Positions 33,540 to 43,254 are shown, counted from the stretch's first letter. The stretch is 64,000 nucleotides of DNA from Candidatus Parachristensenella avicola (GCA_904420205.1 CAJFUN010000033.1:1-64000); one strand, 5' to 3'. The notes: a model not told the origin generated them from the letters alone. Numbers and translations are program-made.

Positions 33540-34592
33540 CTATAAAGCGATCGTCGTGCCGACGCCGCGTTTTTTCGCCAGCTGAAGCAGCGCACTAGCC
33601 GTGCTTAGATCCTGCAAGGCAATCCCGGTAGAATCAAAGAGGGTGATGTCCTGGGCGCTCTGCCGGCCGGGTTTTAATCCTGCAATAACCTGGCCGATTT
33701 CGCCGCAATATCCCTCGCGAGTCAAAAGCCCCAGGGATACCGCTTGCTCGCACTCCCCAATCTCCATGGATTGGGTTAGATCGTCGGCATAGACGCGGCA
33801 GCGGGGAATGAGCGCTGCATCCGTCTCCTGCTTGCCGGCCATATCGGCGCCCATGCAGGAGAGATGCGTGCCGGGACGAACCCAGCCGCTTTCTATGATG
33901 GGCTTGCGGGAGGGCGTAATGGTGACGACAATATCGGCCTGCTGCAAGGCGGCAGGCAGGCTATCCACCGCATGGAAGGGGATACTGGCCCGCCGGCTGA
34001 TTTCAGCGCGGTGCCGGGGATCTTCGATGCGGCTGATAAACCGCCGATGCAGCTCGTCAGAAATCCCGTCGCAAAACGTGCGGGCATAATCAAAGGCGAG
34101 GGGATTATAGACCAGCACCTGTTCTAAGCCGGAGAAGACCTCCAGATGCGCCATGATCTGAAAGGGCGCCTGGGCGCCGCAGCCCACCAGCAGCAAAGTG
34201 TGGCTATCGGGGCGGGCCAGGTATTTAGACCCGATTGCTGAGGCAGCCCCCGTACGCATGCCGGTAATCTGGCTGGCGCTGATCAGCCCGGTGGGAGCGC
34301 CGGTTTCGCTGTCGAAGACCAGAATGGTTCCGATCAGCGCCGGGATTTGGCGCTGGGGATTACCGCCGAACCAGCTGACCAGCTTCAATCCGAAGATTCC
34401 TGCGCCGCTAAGTTCGCCGGATTTGATATCAAGGTCGGCCACGCCCTCCTCGAATACGTGCGTGACCACCGGAAAGAGCCCGCCCTGGCCGGTGCTTTTC
34501 AGCCGGTATGCCTGTTCGACGGCATCGAGAGCCATGGGCATGTCCAAAAGCGCCTCTACCTGTTGTGCGCTGAGTACGGTTACATCAAACAT
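33540..34592 (-). CDS. Ornithine cyclodeaminase/mu-crystallin family protein
   Basis: A 350-residue NAD(P)-dependent enzyme. Features of the family: FPVVTHVFEEG near the N-terminus, GVKL-like GLKLVSWF, SASQITGMRTGAASAIGSKYLARP (substrate loop), the Rossmann segment LLLVGCGAQAPFQIMAHL, and VVTITPSRKPII. Members deaminate ornithine to proline or reduce imino acids such as pyrroline carboxylate. The start at 34592 follows GGAAGA; an upstream extension is rejected. It is divergent from an amino acid ABC transporter operon, suggesting a shared amino acid substrate. Confidence 0.9.
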   Translation of the reverse strand: MFDVTVLSAQQVEALLDMPMALDAVEQAYRLKSTGQGGLFPVVTHVFEEGVADLDIKSGELSGAGIFGLKLVSWFGGNPQRQIPALIGTILVFDSETGAPTGLISASQITGMRTGAASAIGSKYLARPDSHTLLLVGCGAQAPFQIMAHLEVFSGLEQVLVYNPLAFDYARTFCDGISDELHRRFISRIEDPRHRAEISRRASIPFHAVDSLPAALQQADIVVTITPSRKPIIESGWVRPGTHLSCMGADMAGKQETDAALIPRCRVYADDLTQSMEIGECEQAVSLGLLTREGYCGEIGQVIAGLKPGRQSAQDITLFDSTGIALQDLSTASALLQLAKKRGVGTTIAL

Positions 34593-34742
34593 ATTGCATC
34601 TTCCTTTGCCTTGCACAGGCCGGTTGCCAGGCCCGCGTTGTGTCGTTTGTTGGAATTTGGTAGTCATTGTATCGCAACCGCCAGACAAAGGTCAAGAAAT
34701 TTTGGCAAAATAGCAGATTTTTTGCATTTTTCTCAAATCCCT

Positions 34743-34771
34743 TTTACACGATGGGAATCGAGTGTTATAAT
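34743..34771 (+). promoter_or_regulatory. Promoter of the amino acid transporter operon
   Basis: TTTACA (34743-34748), a 17-bp spacer and TATAAT (34766-34771). The leader to the first start codon is only about 50 bases, with no visible riboswitch. Confidence 0.8.
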
Positions 34772-34826
34772 AACCTGTATAAACATCCATTTATATGAAT
34801 ATGGGTGAATAAAAGGAGCGATTTCC

Positions 34827-35672
34827 GTGAAAAAATGCATAACTTTTGCCCTGTGCCTCATAATGGCCGCTTCGCTTTGCGCGTGCTCGCAGACGGGCGC
34901 CCCAACCGCCGCCACGACAACCGCTGCGGCAGATTCCGCTGCTACCACAGCTGCGGATGCCTCGTCCCAGAGCACCCTTGAGGCGATCAAAGCGCGCGGT
35001 GAGCTTATCGTAGGCGTAGAGGCGACCTTCCCGCCTTTTGAAAGCTTTGATCCCAATGACGGCACGACCATCGTGGGCTTTGACATCGACGTGATGGCCG
35101 AAGTAGCCAAGGATCTGGGCGTTAAGCTGACGGTCAAGGACATGGAGTTTTCGGGCATCGTTCCCTCGGTGCAGACCGGCAAGATCGATATCGCCCCGGG
35201 TATCACGCCCACCGAGGAGCGCAAGGAAATCGTAGACTTCTCCAATGAATATTGCGCCAGCAAGCTGGGTGTGGTTGTTCGGGAAGACGATGATTCCATT
35301 CAGACGGTTGAAGATCTCAAGACCAAGAATGTCGCCGCCCAGCTGGGCTCTCTGGCCGACAAGCAGCTGACCGCAGTGCTGGGCACGTCGCCGAAGGGCT
35401 ATAATAAGCACGACGAGGCCATTCTTGCCGTGAAGAACGGCGTCATCGACGCCCACGTACTGGATGGCTCGGTGGGCAACAATTACGCGGCCACCATGGG
35501 CGGCTTGAAGGTGATCGAAATCCCTGAGCTCAACGAAGGGGTGGACGGCCTTGCCTGCATTGCGCGTAAGGGCGATACGGAGATGATTGAGGCGATCAAT
35601 GCGACCATCAAGCGGCTGGAGGATAGCGGCGAGATGGACAAGCTCATGACCAAGTGGAATATCTTTAAATAA
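34827..35672 (+). CDS. Polar amino acid ABC transporter substrate-binding lipoprotein
   Basis: A 281-residue solute-binding protein of family 3, exported and lipid-anchored. The signal peptide ends in the lipobox LCAC (Cys20), followed by a Thr/Ala-rich spacer to about residue 50. The two-lobed domain then shows GELIVGVEATFPPFESFDPN, IVGFDIDVMAEVAKDLGVKL and APGITPTEERKEIVDFSNEY, typical for binding of amino acids by the FDIDVM Asp and the TEER Arg. It is first in an operon with aminotransferase, permease and ATPase genes. The ligand is not clear. Confidence 0.94.
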   Translation: MKKCITFALCLIMAASLCACSQTGAPTAATTTAAADSAATTAADASSQSTLEAIKARGELIVGVEATFPPFESFDPNDGTTIVGFDIDVMAEVAKDLGVKLTVKDMEFSGIVPSVQTGKIDIAPGITPTEERKEIVDFSNEYCASKLGVVVREDDDSIQTVEDLKTKNVAAQLGSLADKQLTAVLGTSPKGYNKHDEAILAVKNGVIDAHVLDGSVGNNYAATMGGLKVIEIPELNEGVDGLACIARKGDTEMIEAINATIKRLEDSGEMDKLMTKWNIFK

Positions 35673-35697
35673 GCGCTGGAAACAAGCCTATATTGAC

Positions 35698-35744
35698 ACA
35701 ACTCTTTGGACCGCTTTCGCGAACGTTAGCGTCCGAAGAGTTGT
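35698..35744 (+). promoter_or_regulatory. Intercistronic hairpin after the binding-protein gene
   Basis: ACAACTCTTTGGAC (35698-35711) pairs with GTCCGAAGAGTTGT (35731-35744) with one G-U pair, and the stem can extend inward through CGCT/AGCG. There is no T-tract. Such hairpins after binding-protein genes often protect that part of the mRNA and keep the binding protein in excess over the membrane parts. Confidence 0.6.
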
Positions 35745-35809
35745 GCAGTTTCCGACGGAAAGCGCGAACGCCGGATACACAGAACACGAAACAGGAGCGA
35801 AGAAAAGGG

Positions 35810-36955
35810 ATGGAGATTCTCAAGCCGCGCGCGGCCAACTGGCTGGATACCTATGGGCCGCAGGCTAAGCACAATATTGCTGAAAGCTATGTGGAGCCGC
35901 TGACCATCCGCGAGCTCATGGCGCTTTCAGAGGGGGCCGATTCGGAGGCCTTCCTTTCGGCGATGATGGACACGAAGCTCGACTATGGCGAGATCGACGG
36001 ATCGCGCACGCTGCGCGACGCTATCGCCGGCTTTTACCGGCAGAAGGACGCGGATAATGTGATGCTTACGCATGGAGCCATTGCCTCCAACTATATTACG
36101 CTATTCGGCCTTCTATCCCCGGGGGATCGCGTGGTCACCACCCACCCCAATTACCAGCAGCTCTATGCGGTGCCCCAAGCCTTTGGGGTCGATATGACGC
36201 TGCTGGAGCTGCGCCGGGAGGATGGATATTTGCCCAACCTGGACGCGCTGCGCCGGGCCATGGACGGCGGCTGCCGGATGCTTATTCTGTCTAATCCGAA
36301 CAACCCCACCAGCAGCGTAATGGACCGGGACTACCTGGAAAAAGTGGTGGAGGCGGCTCGCGAGGCCGGCGCCTATTTGCTGTGCGATGAGATCTATCTA
36401 GGTTATCCGCGCGGCGGCGTGGAGCTGGCGCGGGTAGCGGATCTCTATGAAAAAGGAATTTCTACCGGCAGCTTCTCCAAGGTATATGGCCTGTCCGGCG
36501 CTCGCGTAGGCTGGATCGTAGCCTCGAAGGCGGTCATGGAATCGCTGGGCCCATACCGCAACTATACGGCCATTTGCTGTGGGCAGCTGGGCGATGCCGT
36601 CGCCTCACTGGCCATGAAGAGCTTTGATAAGCTTATGGCACGTAATGAAGCTATCGTACAGGAGAACCTGGCCTATCTTCAATCCTGGCTGGATAAAACG
36701 CCGGCGGTGACCTGCGATATCCCTTCAGCGGGTACCTTTGTGCTGCTGCGTTATGACCGGCCGATGAGCTCAGAGGAGCTTTGCAGCGGGCTTTTTGAGG
36801 AGACGGGCGTCTTCATCATGCCGGGCAGCTGCTTCGATATGGAGGGAACCCTGCGGCTGGGCATCGGCGGCGATCCCGAGCACTTCAAGGCCGGGCTGGC
36901 CGGCCTGGCCCGATATTTGGACCGGACGACGGGAGGGCAGCCTCATGAATCTTGA
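35810..36955 (+). CDS. PLP-dependent class I/II aminotransferase
   Basis: A 381-residue fold-type I pyridoxal phosphate enzyme. Visible landmarks: a substrate-side N-terminus (AKHNIAESYVEPLTIREL), YGEIDGSRTLRDAIAGFY, the cofactor segment LSNPNNPTSS, LLCDEIYLGYPRG, and the Schiff-base lysine in STGSFSKVYGLSGARVGW. It belongs to a group sometimes labelled capreomycidine synthase-like. The ATG at 35810 was chosen; the longer frame runs through the intercistronic hairpin. Its end overlaps the permease by 11 bases. Within this operon it probably deaminates the imported amino acid. Confidence 0.9.
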   Translation: MEILKPRAANWLDTYGPQAKHNIAESYVEPLTIRELMALSEGADSEAFLSAMMDTKLDYGEIDGSRTLRDAIAGFYRQKDADNVMLTHGAIASNYITLFGLLSPGDRVVTTHPNYQQLYAVPQAFGVDMTLLELRREDGYLPNLDALRRAMDGGCRMLILSNPNNPTSSVMDRDYLEKVVEAAREAGAYLLCDEIYLGYPRGGVELARVADLYEKGISTGSFSKVYGLSGARVGWIVASKAVMESLGPYRNYTAICCGQLGDAVASLAMKSFDKLMARNEAIVQENLAYLQSWLDKTPAVTCDIPSAGTFVLLRYDRPMSSEELCSGLFEETGVFIMPGSCFDMEGTLRLGIGGDPEHFKAGLAGLARYLDRTTGGQPHES

Positions 36956-37610
36956 TTTTTCCATTATCCCGCGCTATATCCCTATGCTGCTGCAGGGGGC
37001 TTGGACTACGCTGGTGCTCACAGCAGGGGCGGTAGGGCTGGGCATTATCCTGGGGCTCATCGCCGCGCTAATGAAGATGTGCCGCTTTTTGCCCCTTCGG
37101 TGGCTTGCCAATGCTTATATTGAGCTGATACGTGGAACGCCGCAGCTGGTACAGCTGTTTTTGCTCTTCTACGGTTTGCCACAGCTGATCGGCGTCAATA
37201 TCCCCGAATACTTTGCCGCCATACTGGCCCTGGGCATTAATTCCGGCGCGTATGTGGCTGAGATCGTGCGGGCAGGTATTCAGGCGGTGGACTATGGCCA
37301 GACCGAGGGCGCCTACTCGCTGGGCATGAAACCTGGGCTGACCATGCGGTACATTATCCTGCCGCAGGCGGTGAAGAACATTCTTCCGGCCTTGGGCAAT
37401 GAGTTTATCGCCCTACTGAAGAGCTCGTCGATCGTCTCGGTTATCGGGATGACCGATTTGATGCGCAAAAGCGATATCATCCGAAGCATTACCTATCGCT
37501 CTTTCGAGCCGCTTCTTACGGTGGCGCTGATGTATTTCATTATGACCTTTACCTTGTCGAAGTTGCTGAACCTATATGAGAGGAGGCTGAAGAAGAATGA
37601 TAGTCGTTAA
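36945..37610 (+). CDS. Amino acid ABC transporter permease
   Basis: A 221-residue membrane protein of the HisMQ type, with about five helices. The family opening [20 protein letters not shown] and the cytoplasmic loop [20 protein letters not shown] (EAA motif, contact with the ATPase) are clear, as is [20 protein letters not shown]. It overlaps the aminotransferase by 11 bases and the ATPase by 14. Only one permease gene is present, so it likely works as a homodimer. Confidence 0.94.
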   Translation: MNLDFSIIPRYIPMLLQGAWTTLVLTAGAVGLGIILGLIAALMKMCRFLPLRWLANAYIELIRGTPQLVQLFLLFYGLPQLIGVNIPEYFAAILALGINSGAYVAEIVRAGIQAVDYGQTEGAYSLGMKPGLTMRYIILPQAVKNILPALGNEFIALLKSSSIVSVIGMTDLMRKSDIIRSITYRSFEPLLTVALMYFIMTFTLSKLLNLYERRLKKNDSR

Positions 37611-38319
37611 AGACCTCCATAAATCCTTTGGCAAGCTTGAAGTGCTCAAGGGCGTGAACGCCCATATTCAAAAAGGCGAGGTGGTGACGATTATCGGGCC
37701 CTCCGGCTCGGGGAAAAGCACCTTTTTGCGCTGCATTAACCTACTGGAGACGCCCACTAGCGGCGATATCATCATCAACGGCGAGAAGATCAACGACCCG
37801 TCCGTCGATATTTTCCGCGTGCGGCAGCGGATGGGGATGGTATTCCAGCACTTTAATCTTTTTCCCCATCTGACGGTGATGGATAACATCACCATTGCCC
37901 CGCGAAAGGTGTTGGGACAGAGCCGCGAGCAGGCCGAAGAAACGGCAGTCGGGCTGCTCCGGCGCGTGGGCTTGGCGGATAAGCGGGATGCCTATCCACC
38001 CCAGCTTTCCGGCGGCCAAAAGCAGCGGATTGCGATAGCCCGCAGCCTGGCCATGAAGCCCGACATGATGCTGTTCGACGAGCCTACCTCGGCGCTGGAT
38101 CCGGAAATGGTCAAAGAAGTTTTGAACGTCATTAAGGATCTGGCCCACGAGGGGATGACCATGGCCATTGTGACCCATGAGATGAGCTTTGCCCGGGAGA
38201 TCTCCGATCGCGTGCTGTTTATGGATGAAGGCGTAATCGCGGAGGAAGCGCCGCCGGAGCAGCTCTTTGCCGCGCCGACACAAGAACGCACCCGGACATT
38301 TTTAAGCATGGTGCTGTAA
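37597..38319 (+). CDS. Amino acid ABC transporter ATP-binding protein
   Basis: A 240-residue ATPase of the GlnQ/HisP type. Walker [10 protein letters not shown] (34-42), signature LSGGQKQR, Walker B with [18 protein letters not shown], and the switch His in IVTHEM are all intact. [21 protein letters not shown] is typical of polar amino acid importers. It overlaps the permease by 14 bases and closes the operon, which ends in a strong terminator. Confidence 0.96.
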   Translation: MIVVKDLHKSFGKLEVLKGVNAHIQKGEVVTIIGPSGSGKSTFLRCINLLETPTSGDIIINGEKINDPSVDIFRVRQRMGMVFQHFNLFPHLTVMDNITIAPRKVLGQSREQAEETAVGLLRRVGLADKRDAYPPQLSGGQKQRIAIARSLAMKPDMMLFDEPTSALDPEMVKEVLNVIKDLAHEGMTMAIVTHEMSFAREISDRVLFMDEGVIAEEAPPEQLFAAPTQERTRTFLSMVL

Positions 38320-38346
38320 CGCCGGCCCCATCAAAAAAGGACAAGA

Positions 38347-38390
38347 AACGCCCCTTGACGCAAGGCACGATTGCGTCAAGGGGCGTTCTT
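38347..38390. terminator. Terminator of the amino acid transporter operon
   Basis: A perfect 17-bp stem (AACGCCCCTTGACGCAA with its complement) around a seven-base loop, followed by CTTTAT. Placed between convergent genes, it may serve both. Confidence 0.8.
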
Positions 38391-38448
38391 TATCGCGAGG
38401 GCTTGTCCATCCGATGACGGGTTTAACCTCGGTATGACCAGCGCGGAG

Positions 38449-39309
38449 CTATCGAATGATAGCGGGCGTGAAGGTCAGAACCTGACCGCCTTGCCAGAGG
38501 GAGTATTCAAACTCGCAGCAGCAAGCGCCGCCATAGTTTCCCTCTTTATCCAAGGCGATCATGGCAAAATTGCCGCAGGTATCGCCGCCTCGCAGCATAC
38601 GGCCCAGGTGGACGGAGACGGCTTTCTCCAGCGCAGCCTGGGGCGTCAGGCCGCTGCGCATAGCCTCTACGGCGGCGAAGCAGACGCACCCTTTCATAAT
38701 ATCTTCGCCTACACCCGTTGCGGCGGCGCCGCCCACCTCGTTATCCACATAGAAACCGCTGCCCACCAGGGGGGAGTCGCCCACGCGGCCGCGGTGCTTA
38801 TAGCCAAGCCCGCTGGTGGAAACTCCGGCCACCATCTGTCCGGAGGCGTCCAGTGCCAGGCAGCCCACGGTATCATGGCCCACAGGATTTTTCTGCCCGG
38901 CCGCCATGGCCGCTTCCCAGCGCTCGCGGGCCTTATCATTCAGCATAATGGCCTGCTGATGCCCTTTTTCCAGGGCATAGTCGTTGGCGCCCTGGCCGCA
39001 CAGCACGTTGTTGCGGTGTTCGTTCACCAGATCGCGGGCGACTTTTATGGGATTCTTGAAGCCGGAAAGGCCCATCACCGCGCCCAAGCGCAGGTTGTCG
39101 CCCATCATCATGGCGGCGTCAAACTGCATCTCACCCCGGATGTTAGGCAGCGCGCCAAAACCTACCGAGTCTACCTCCGGATTGTCCTCAATGCGCACAA
39201 TGGTTTCGACCACTGCATCGGCGGCGCAACCACCGGCGGCAAGGACTGCGCCGCCGGCCGGAACAGCCGCCCTGGCAAAGGGCCAGGTAGCGATTACAAT
39301 CGGTTTCAT
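38449..39309 (-). CDS. N4-(beta-N-acetylglucosaminyl)-L-asparaginase-like Ntn hydrolase
   Basis: A 286-residue N-terminal-nucleophile hydrolase of the asparaginase T2 family (aspartylglucosaminidase/isoaspartyl peptidase). The autocleavage site is GHDTVGCLALD, with Thr147 as the future nucleophile; further motifs are STSGLGYKHRGRVGDSPLVG and VEAMRSGLTPQAALEKAV. The enzyme is made as one chain and cuts itself into two subunits. It would release asparagine or aspartate from glycosylated or isomerised peptides. The ATG at 39309 has GGGAGG six bases upstream; an ATG two codons earlier abuts that site. It fits with the neighbouring peptidases. Confidence 0.9.
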   Translation of the reverse strand: MKPIVIATWPFARAAVPAGGAVLAAGGCAADAVVETIVRIEDNPEVDSVGFGALPNIRGEMQFDAAMMMGDNLRLGAVMGLSGFKNPIKVARDLVNEHRNNVLCGQGANDYALEKGHQQAIMLNDKARERWEAAMAAGQKNPVGHDTVGCLALDASGQMVAGVSTSGLGYKHRGRVGDSPLVGSGFYVDNEVGGAAATGVGEDIMKGCVCFAAVEAMRSGLTPQAALEKAVSVHLGRMLRGGDTCGNFAMIALDKEGNYGGACCCEFEYSLWQGGQVLTFTPAIIR

Positions 39310-39466
39310 ATTCATCCTCCCATTTGCTGCAATTTCCCTGGTTAAGCTATCATATCAGCTGGCAAAATGCAAGATGATTTTGGCGATTTATTCCAGAATG
39401 CAGCCCTCATGCAAAAATGCCCGGAACCGCGGTGAGAAGGGGCGGCCCCGGGTGCGGGTATCCTGT

Positions 39467-40855
39467 TTATGCTTCAAGTTCGCTCAGCAGCATCAAAGCG
39501 TGAGCGTAAATGCGGGCGGCCTTGATGAGGGAATGTATCGACATGTATTCATCGGCGATATGGGCCGTCTCCTGGTCCCAGGGGAAGCAGGGGCCAAAGG
39601 CTACGGTGGGGCAAGGCATACCCTTGGCATAGGTACCGCCGCCGATGGCGATGGGCGCGCCCGATTCGCCGGTCACCTCGTTATATACGCCCTGCAACGT
39701 AGCCACAAGCGGATGCTCCATGGGATAATAGAGGCCGGGACGGGCGGAAAGGTTTTCCAGCGTAAAGCCGTGGCCGGTGAAGAAATCGCCTAACCGGCGG
39801 GCGGTTTCCTGCTCGTCCAGGGTGACAGGATGGCGGATATCGATCTGGATGGTCAGATAGCTGGCGTCCCCTTCCAGCAGGCCCAAATTAAAGGTCAGCG
39901 GTCCGGATACCTCGTCGCGGCAGGCGATGTGGCAACCTGCTCCATCATATCCGTTTGCGATGCGGCTGGCGAGGATCGACACCGGCAGCCGGGCGCCGTC
40001 GCCCTCGGGCAAGATTTTGGCGAGGTAGTCCATCAAGATACCGATCGCATTGAGGCCGTCCTGGGGCATGGAGGCATGGGCGGCTTTGCCGGAAGCGATA
40101 ATGCGGGTAAGGCCGTCTTGCCCTTCAAGGGTGATGCGTTCAGCCTGGGGCAGAGCAAGGCCCTTGGCGTCCAGCAAGGCTTCAGCCTGGTTGGGCACGA
40201 CGTTAACCCGCGTGCCGGCCTGGAGATGGACGAGCCGCGTCGGAGCGGCGAAATCATAGCGGGCGCGGCAGGCTACGAAGGCCTTTTCGGCATGGATGAC
40301 GGGGAATTCTGCGTCGGGGGTGAAGGCATAGGCCGGCGCGGGCGTGGAGGCCAGATAATGCTCGAGATCGCGGCCGCTGGTTTCCTCGCAGCAGCCATAG
40401 ATCAGCCGAAGGGGCCGTTTAGGCTGGTAGCCTGCGGCCATCAAAGCCTTTACGGCCCACAGGGCGGAAACGCCGGGGCCCTTGTCGTCATTGGTGCCGC
40501 GGCCATAGATGCGATCGCCTTCCACAGCGCCGCCCAGCGGGTCGCGGGTCCAGCCGTCGCCGATGGGCACGGTATCCAGATGGGTTAGCACGGCTACGGC
40601 GCCCTCCCCCTGCCCCCAAGTGGCGTCTCCGGCAAATCCGTCAAAGTTTCGCACGGATAGACCCGCTTTCTGGCACTGGGCCAGCGCGGCGTCCAGGCAG
40701 CGGGCAACGCCGGGGCCAAAGGGCGCGCCTGGCGCGGCATGGGCAGAATCGTCCTCCGAATGGATGGCGACGAGCTCGCGGATATCGTCGATCAGCTCCG
40801 AACGGTGGTTGTCGAGGAAAGCGGTAATTTTTGCGTCAAGGGTTGGATCCATCAT
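39467..40855 (-). CDS. M20-family dipeptidase (PepV/Sapep type)
   Basis: A 462-residue metallopeptidase expected to split dipeptides in the cytoplasm. The two-metal site is visible: LTHLDTVPIGDGW (His), GRGTNDDKG (bridging Asp), YGCCEETSG (catalytic Glu pair), TPDAEFPV (Asp), and the late His in TAHIADEYMS. The dimerisation/lid domain spans about 190-350. GGAGG precedes the ATG; this site lies within the 3' end of the upstream paralogue, only three bases of spacer separating the genes, so they are cotranscribed. Confidence 0.92.
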   Translation of the reverse strand: MMDPTLDAKITAFLDNHRSELIDDIRELVAIHSEDDSAHAAPGAPFGPGVARCLDAALAQCQKAGLSVRNFDGFAGDATWGQGEGAVAVLTHLDTVPIGDGWTRDPLGGAVEGDRIYGRGTNDDKGPGVSALWAVKALMAAGYQPKRPLRLIYGCCEETSGRDLEHYLASTPAPAYAFTPDAEFPVIHAEKAFVACRARYDFAAPTRLVHLQAGTRVNVVPNQAEALLDAKGLALPQAERITLEGQDGLTRIIASGKAAHASMPQDGLNAIGILMDYLAKILPEGDGARLPVSILASRIANGYDGAGCHIACRDEVSGPLTFNLGLLEGDASYLTIQIDIRHPVTLDEQETARRLGDFFTGHGFTLENLSARPGLYYPMEHPLVATLQGVYNEVTGESGAPIAIGGGTYAKGMPCPTVAFGPCFPWDQETAHIADEYMSIHSLIKAARIYAHALMLLSELEA

Positions 40856-40858
40856 GGC

Positions 40859-42238
40859 TTATTCCTCCAGGTAGGACAGCTGAGCCAGGGCGTGAGCATA
40901 GATGCGGGTCGCCTTAATCAGCTGGTCGATGTTTAGGTTTTCCTCGTAGGTATGGCCGCGGGAATTATCCCCGGCAAAGGCATGGCCAAAGGACACGGCG
41001 CAGGGCAGGGTGCGGGCATAGGTGCCGCCGCCCATGGTGGCAGGCGGCGTCATGTCCCCGGTAATCTCCTGATACACGCCCATCAGCGTGGTAATAAGCG
41101 GGCTGTCCAGCGGCACATACAAGGGCTTGGACACATGGGGGTCCGGCAGCTGCCAACCATTGGCGGAGAAAATCTGCTGCATGCGGCGGGCGGTAGCCTC
41201 TGCGTCCAAGGTAACGGGATGGCGGATATCAAAGTGGAACCAAATGCCGTCGCTGTCGCCGCCGATCACACCGATATTCATGGTCAGTTCGCCGGCTACG
41301 TCGTCGGTGCAGTCAATGCCCATGCCCTTGCCGTCCAAATGCATGCCAATGAGGGCGGCAAAGCTGTTGAGTGCGTCATAGGCGCCATCCTCGGCGGGCA
41401 GCACTTTGGCCAGATAGTCATAGAGCAGCGCCGCCGCGTTACGGCCGCCCTGAGGGCTGCCGCCGTGACAGGAGATGCCGGAGGCATGCACCACGGCCAG
41501 GCCGTCCTCATCGTGCATGTCGATATAGGCGCTCGCGGGCAGGTCGGCAGCCTTATAACCCCGCAGCCAGGCGGTGGCGTCGGCCGGTACAACATTGGCG
41601 GCTACGCCGCCTTCTACCCGGACAAGGGCGGTAGGCGCGGTGAAACCTGCCGTCACGCGGCCATCGATTCTGCCCTTTTCCGCGTAATACAAGGGAAAGC
41701 CCGCATCCGGGGAAAAGGCATATTTGGGGGCTTTTTCGTGGGCCAGGTAATAAGGCATATCGCCCATGCCGCTCTCTTCGTCGCAGCCGAAGATAAGCCG
41801 AATTGCCATCCGGGGGGCAAATCCTGCGGCCATCAGGGCGCGCACCGCATAGAGGGAACTAATCGCGCCGGCTTTGTTGTCGGCCACGCCGCGGCCATAG
41901 ACGACGCCGTCTTCATAGGCGGCGCCCAGCGGATCGTGAATCCAGCCGTCGCCGATGGGTACGGTATCCATATGGCTGAGGGTCGCCACGTGCTCCGGAC
42001 TCTCGCCCCACTGGGCATAACCGCAGTAGCCGTCCACATCGTGGACGGCAAGGCCATAACCCTCGCAGAGTTTCAGCGCCTCGCGCATGCAGGCGGTGGG
42101 GCCGGGGCCAAAGGGGGCGCCGGGCTGGGCGGCCTCCTTATAGGAGGCGATGCGCACCAGACGCTGTAGGTCGGCGATCATCTCGTCGCGATGGTCTGCC
42201 AGAAATTGGGTTATTTTTTTGTCGAGCATCTGATCCAT
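40859..42238 (-). CDS. M20-family dipeptidase, tandem paralogue
   Basis: A 459-residue paralogue of the next gene, sharing the whole layout. Metal and catalytic motifs are LSHMDTVPIGDGW, GRGVADNKAG, FGCDEESGMGD, SPDAGFPL and the late His in RGHTYEENLN, so it also looks active. The lid domain has diverged more, suggesting a different peptide preference. It is the first gene of the two-gene operon, three bases ahead of its partner. It diverges from radC. Confidence 0.92.
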   Translation of the reverse strand: MDQMLDKKITQFLADHRDEMIADLQRLVRIASYKEAAQPGAPFGPGPTACMREALKLCEGYGLAVHDVDGYCGYAQWGESPEHVATLSHMDTVPIGDGWIHDPLGAAYEDGVVYGRGVADNKAGAISSLYAVRALMAAGFAPRMAIRLIFGCDEESGMGDMPYYLAHEKAPKYAFSPDAGFPLYYAEKGRIDGRVTAGFTAPTALVRVEGGVAANVVPADATAWLRGYKAADLPASAYIDMHDEDGLAVVHASGISCHGGSPQGGRNAAALLYDYLAKVLPAEDGAYDALNSFAALIGMHLDGKGMGIDCTDDVAGELTMNIGVIGGDSDGIWFHFDIRHPVTLDAEATARRMQQIFSANGWQLPDPHVSKPLYVPLDSPLITTLMGVYQEITGDMTPPATMGGGTYARTLPCAVSFGHAFAGDNSRGHTYEENLNIDQLIKATRIYAHALAQLSYLEE

Positions 42239-42312
42239 GGATAGACTCCTTCCAATATTGTCGAATCATGGTGTATAATAAAGAATCGATGACTGCGAAG
42301 GGGGGATTGCGC

Positions 42313-43062
42313 ATGGGCAAGGGCGGCGAGCATGCAGGGCACCGCGAGCGGCTCAAACGGCGCTTTGCCCGGGAGAGGAATCTGGAAACCTTTGAACCCC
42401 ACGAGGTACTGGAGCTGCTGCTATATTACGCGATTCCCCAGGGCGACACCAATCCGCTGGCCCATCGGCTCATTGAGGAATTCGGCTCGCTGCCGGCGGT
42501 GCTGGAGGCCAGCCCCGAGGAGTTGCAGCAGGTGAAGGGCGTAGGCGCGCATACGGCCAGTTTGCTGACGCTCATTCTGCCGCTGACCTGCGCCATTAAG
42601 CGTTTCAGCCAGCAGGAGGTTTCGGTGATTCGGGGTGTCAAAGAGGCGGCCCAGCTGGCACGCCAGCTGATGCAGGATGCCAAGGTAGAGCGTGTTGCGC
42701 TGATCATGATGGATGCAAAAGGAAAAGTTATCCGCACCCCTACCATTGCCGAGGGCACGGCATGCAGCGTGGAAATGCCCATCCCCAAAATGGTGGAATG
42801 GGTGGTGCGGGTCAAGCCTGCCAGCGTGATCCTGACCCATAATCATCCCGGCGGCGACGCAATGCCTTCCTACCAGGACGACCATAGCACCCGGCAGCTG
42901 CTGATGGCTATGCGGTTTATGGAGGTGGAGGTCTCCGATCATATCGTAGTAGGCGAGACGGAAACGTACTCCTACGAGCGGGAGGGGCGCCTGGAGGGCC
43001 TTCGGCGTGAGGCCAATATCCGCGCCGGACAAGCCCGGGTGGCTTACCAGACATGGGAATAA
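42313..43062 (+). CDS. radC: RadC-family JAMM-domain protein
   Basis: A 249-residue protein with an N-terminal helix-hairpin-helix region (about 25-90; LQQVKGVGAHTASLL) and a C-terminal MPN/JAMM-like domain. The zinc motif THNHPGG (His176, His178) with Asp189 or Asp190 is intact. It was named for DNA repair, but the role of RadC is not settled; related proteins act near mobile elements. AAGGGGGG precedes the chosen ATG at 42313; an earlier in-frame ATG has no such site. A TATAAT lies upstream at 42274-42279. Confidence 0.93.
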   Translation: MGKGGEHAGHRERLKRRFARERNLETFEPHEVLELLLYYAIPQGDTNPLAHRLIEEFGSLPAVLEASPEELQQVKGVGAHTASLLTLILPLTCAIKRFSQQEVSVIRGVKEAAQLARQLMQDAKVERVALIMMDAKGKVIRTPTIAEGTACSVEMPIPKMVEWVVRVKPASVILTHNHPGGDAMPSYQDDHSTRQLLMAMRFMEVEVSDHIVVGETETYSYEREGRLEGLRREANIRAGQARVAYQTWE

Positions 43063-43119
43063 CGGCGGCCGTTCACTAGCCCTTAGTATACCACGGCCAG
43101 GCCCAGGAAGAAAGGGCGG

Positions 43120-43148
43120 TTGCATCCTGCGGCATGGATAGGTATAAT
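43120..43148 (+). promoter_or_regulatory. Promoter of the MBL-fold hydrolase gene
   Basis: TTGCAT (43120-43125), a 17-bp spacer and TATAAT (43143-43148). Confidence 0.7.
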
Positions 43149-43254
43149 CAAGGCTGGCGATCGGTATGCGGCAGCCTAAGGGGCGCGCTTGATTCTGCGC
43201 CGCACCGATATTGGCCGGAAGAGGCCCACGATTCACGGAAAGGAAGGACGAGTC

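Noticed and set aside
40952..42169. A 405-codon plus-strand frame opposite the second M20 gene
   Set aside because: Antisense shadow; the M20 metal motifs are all on the minus strand.
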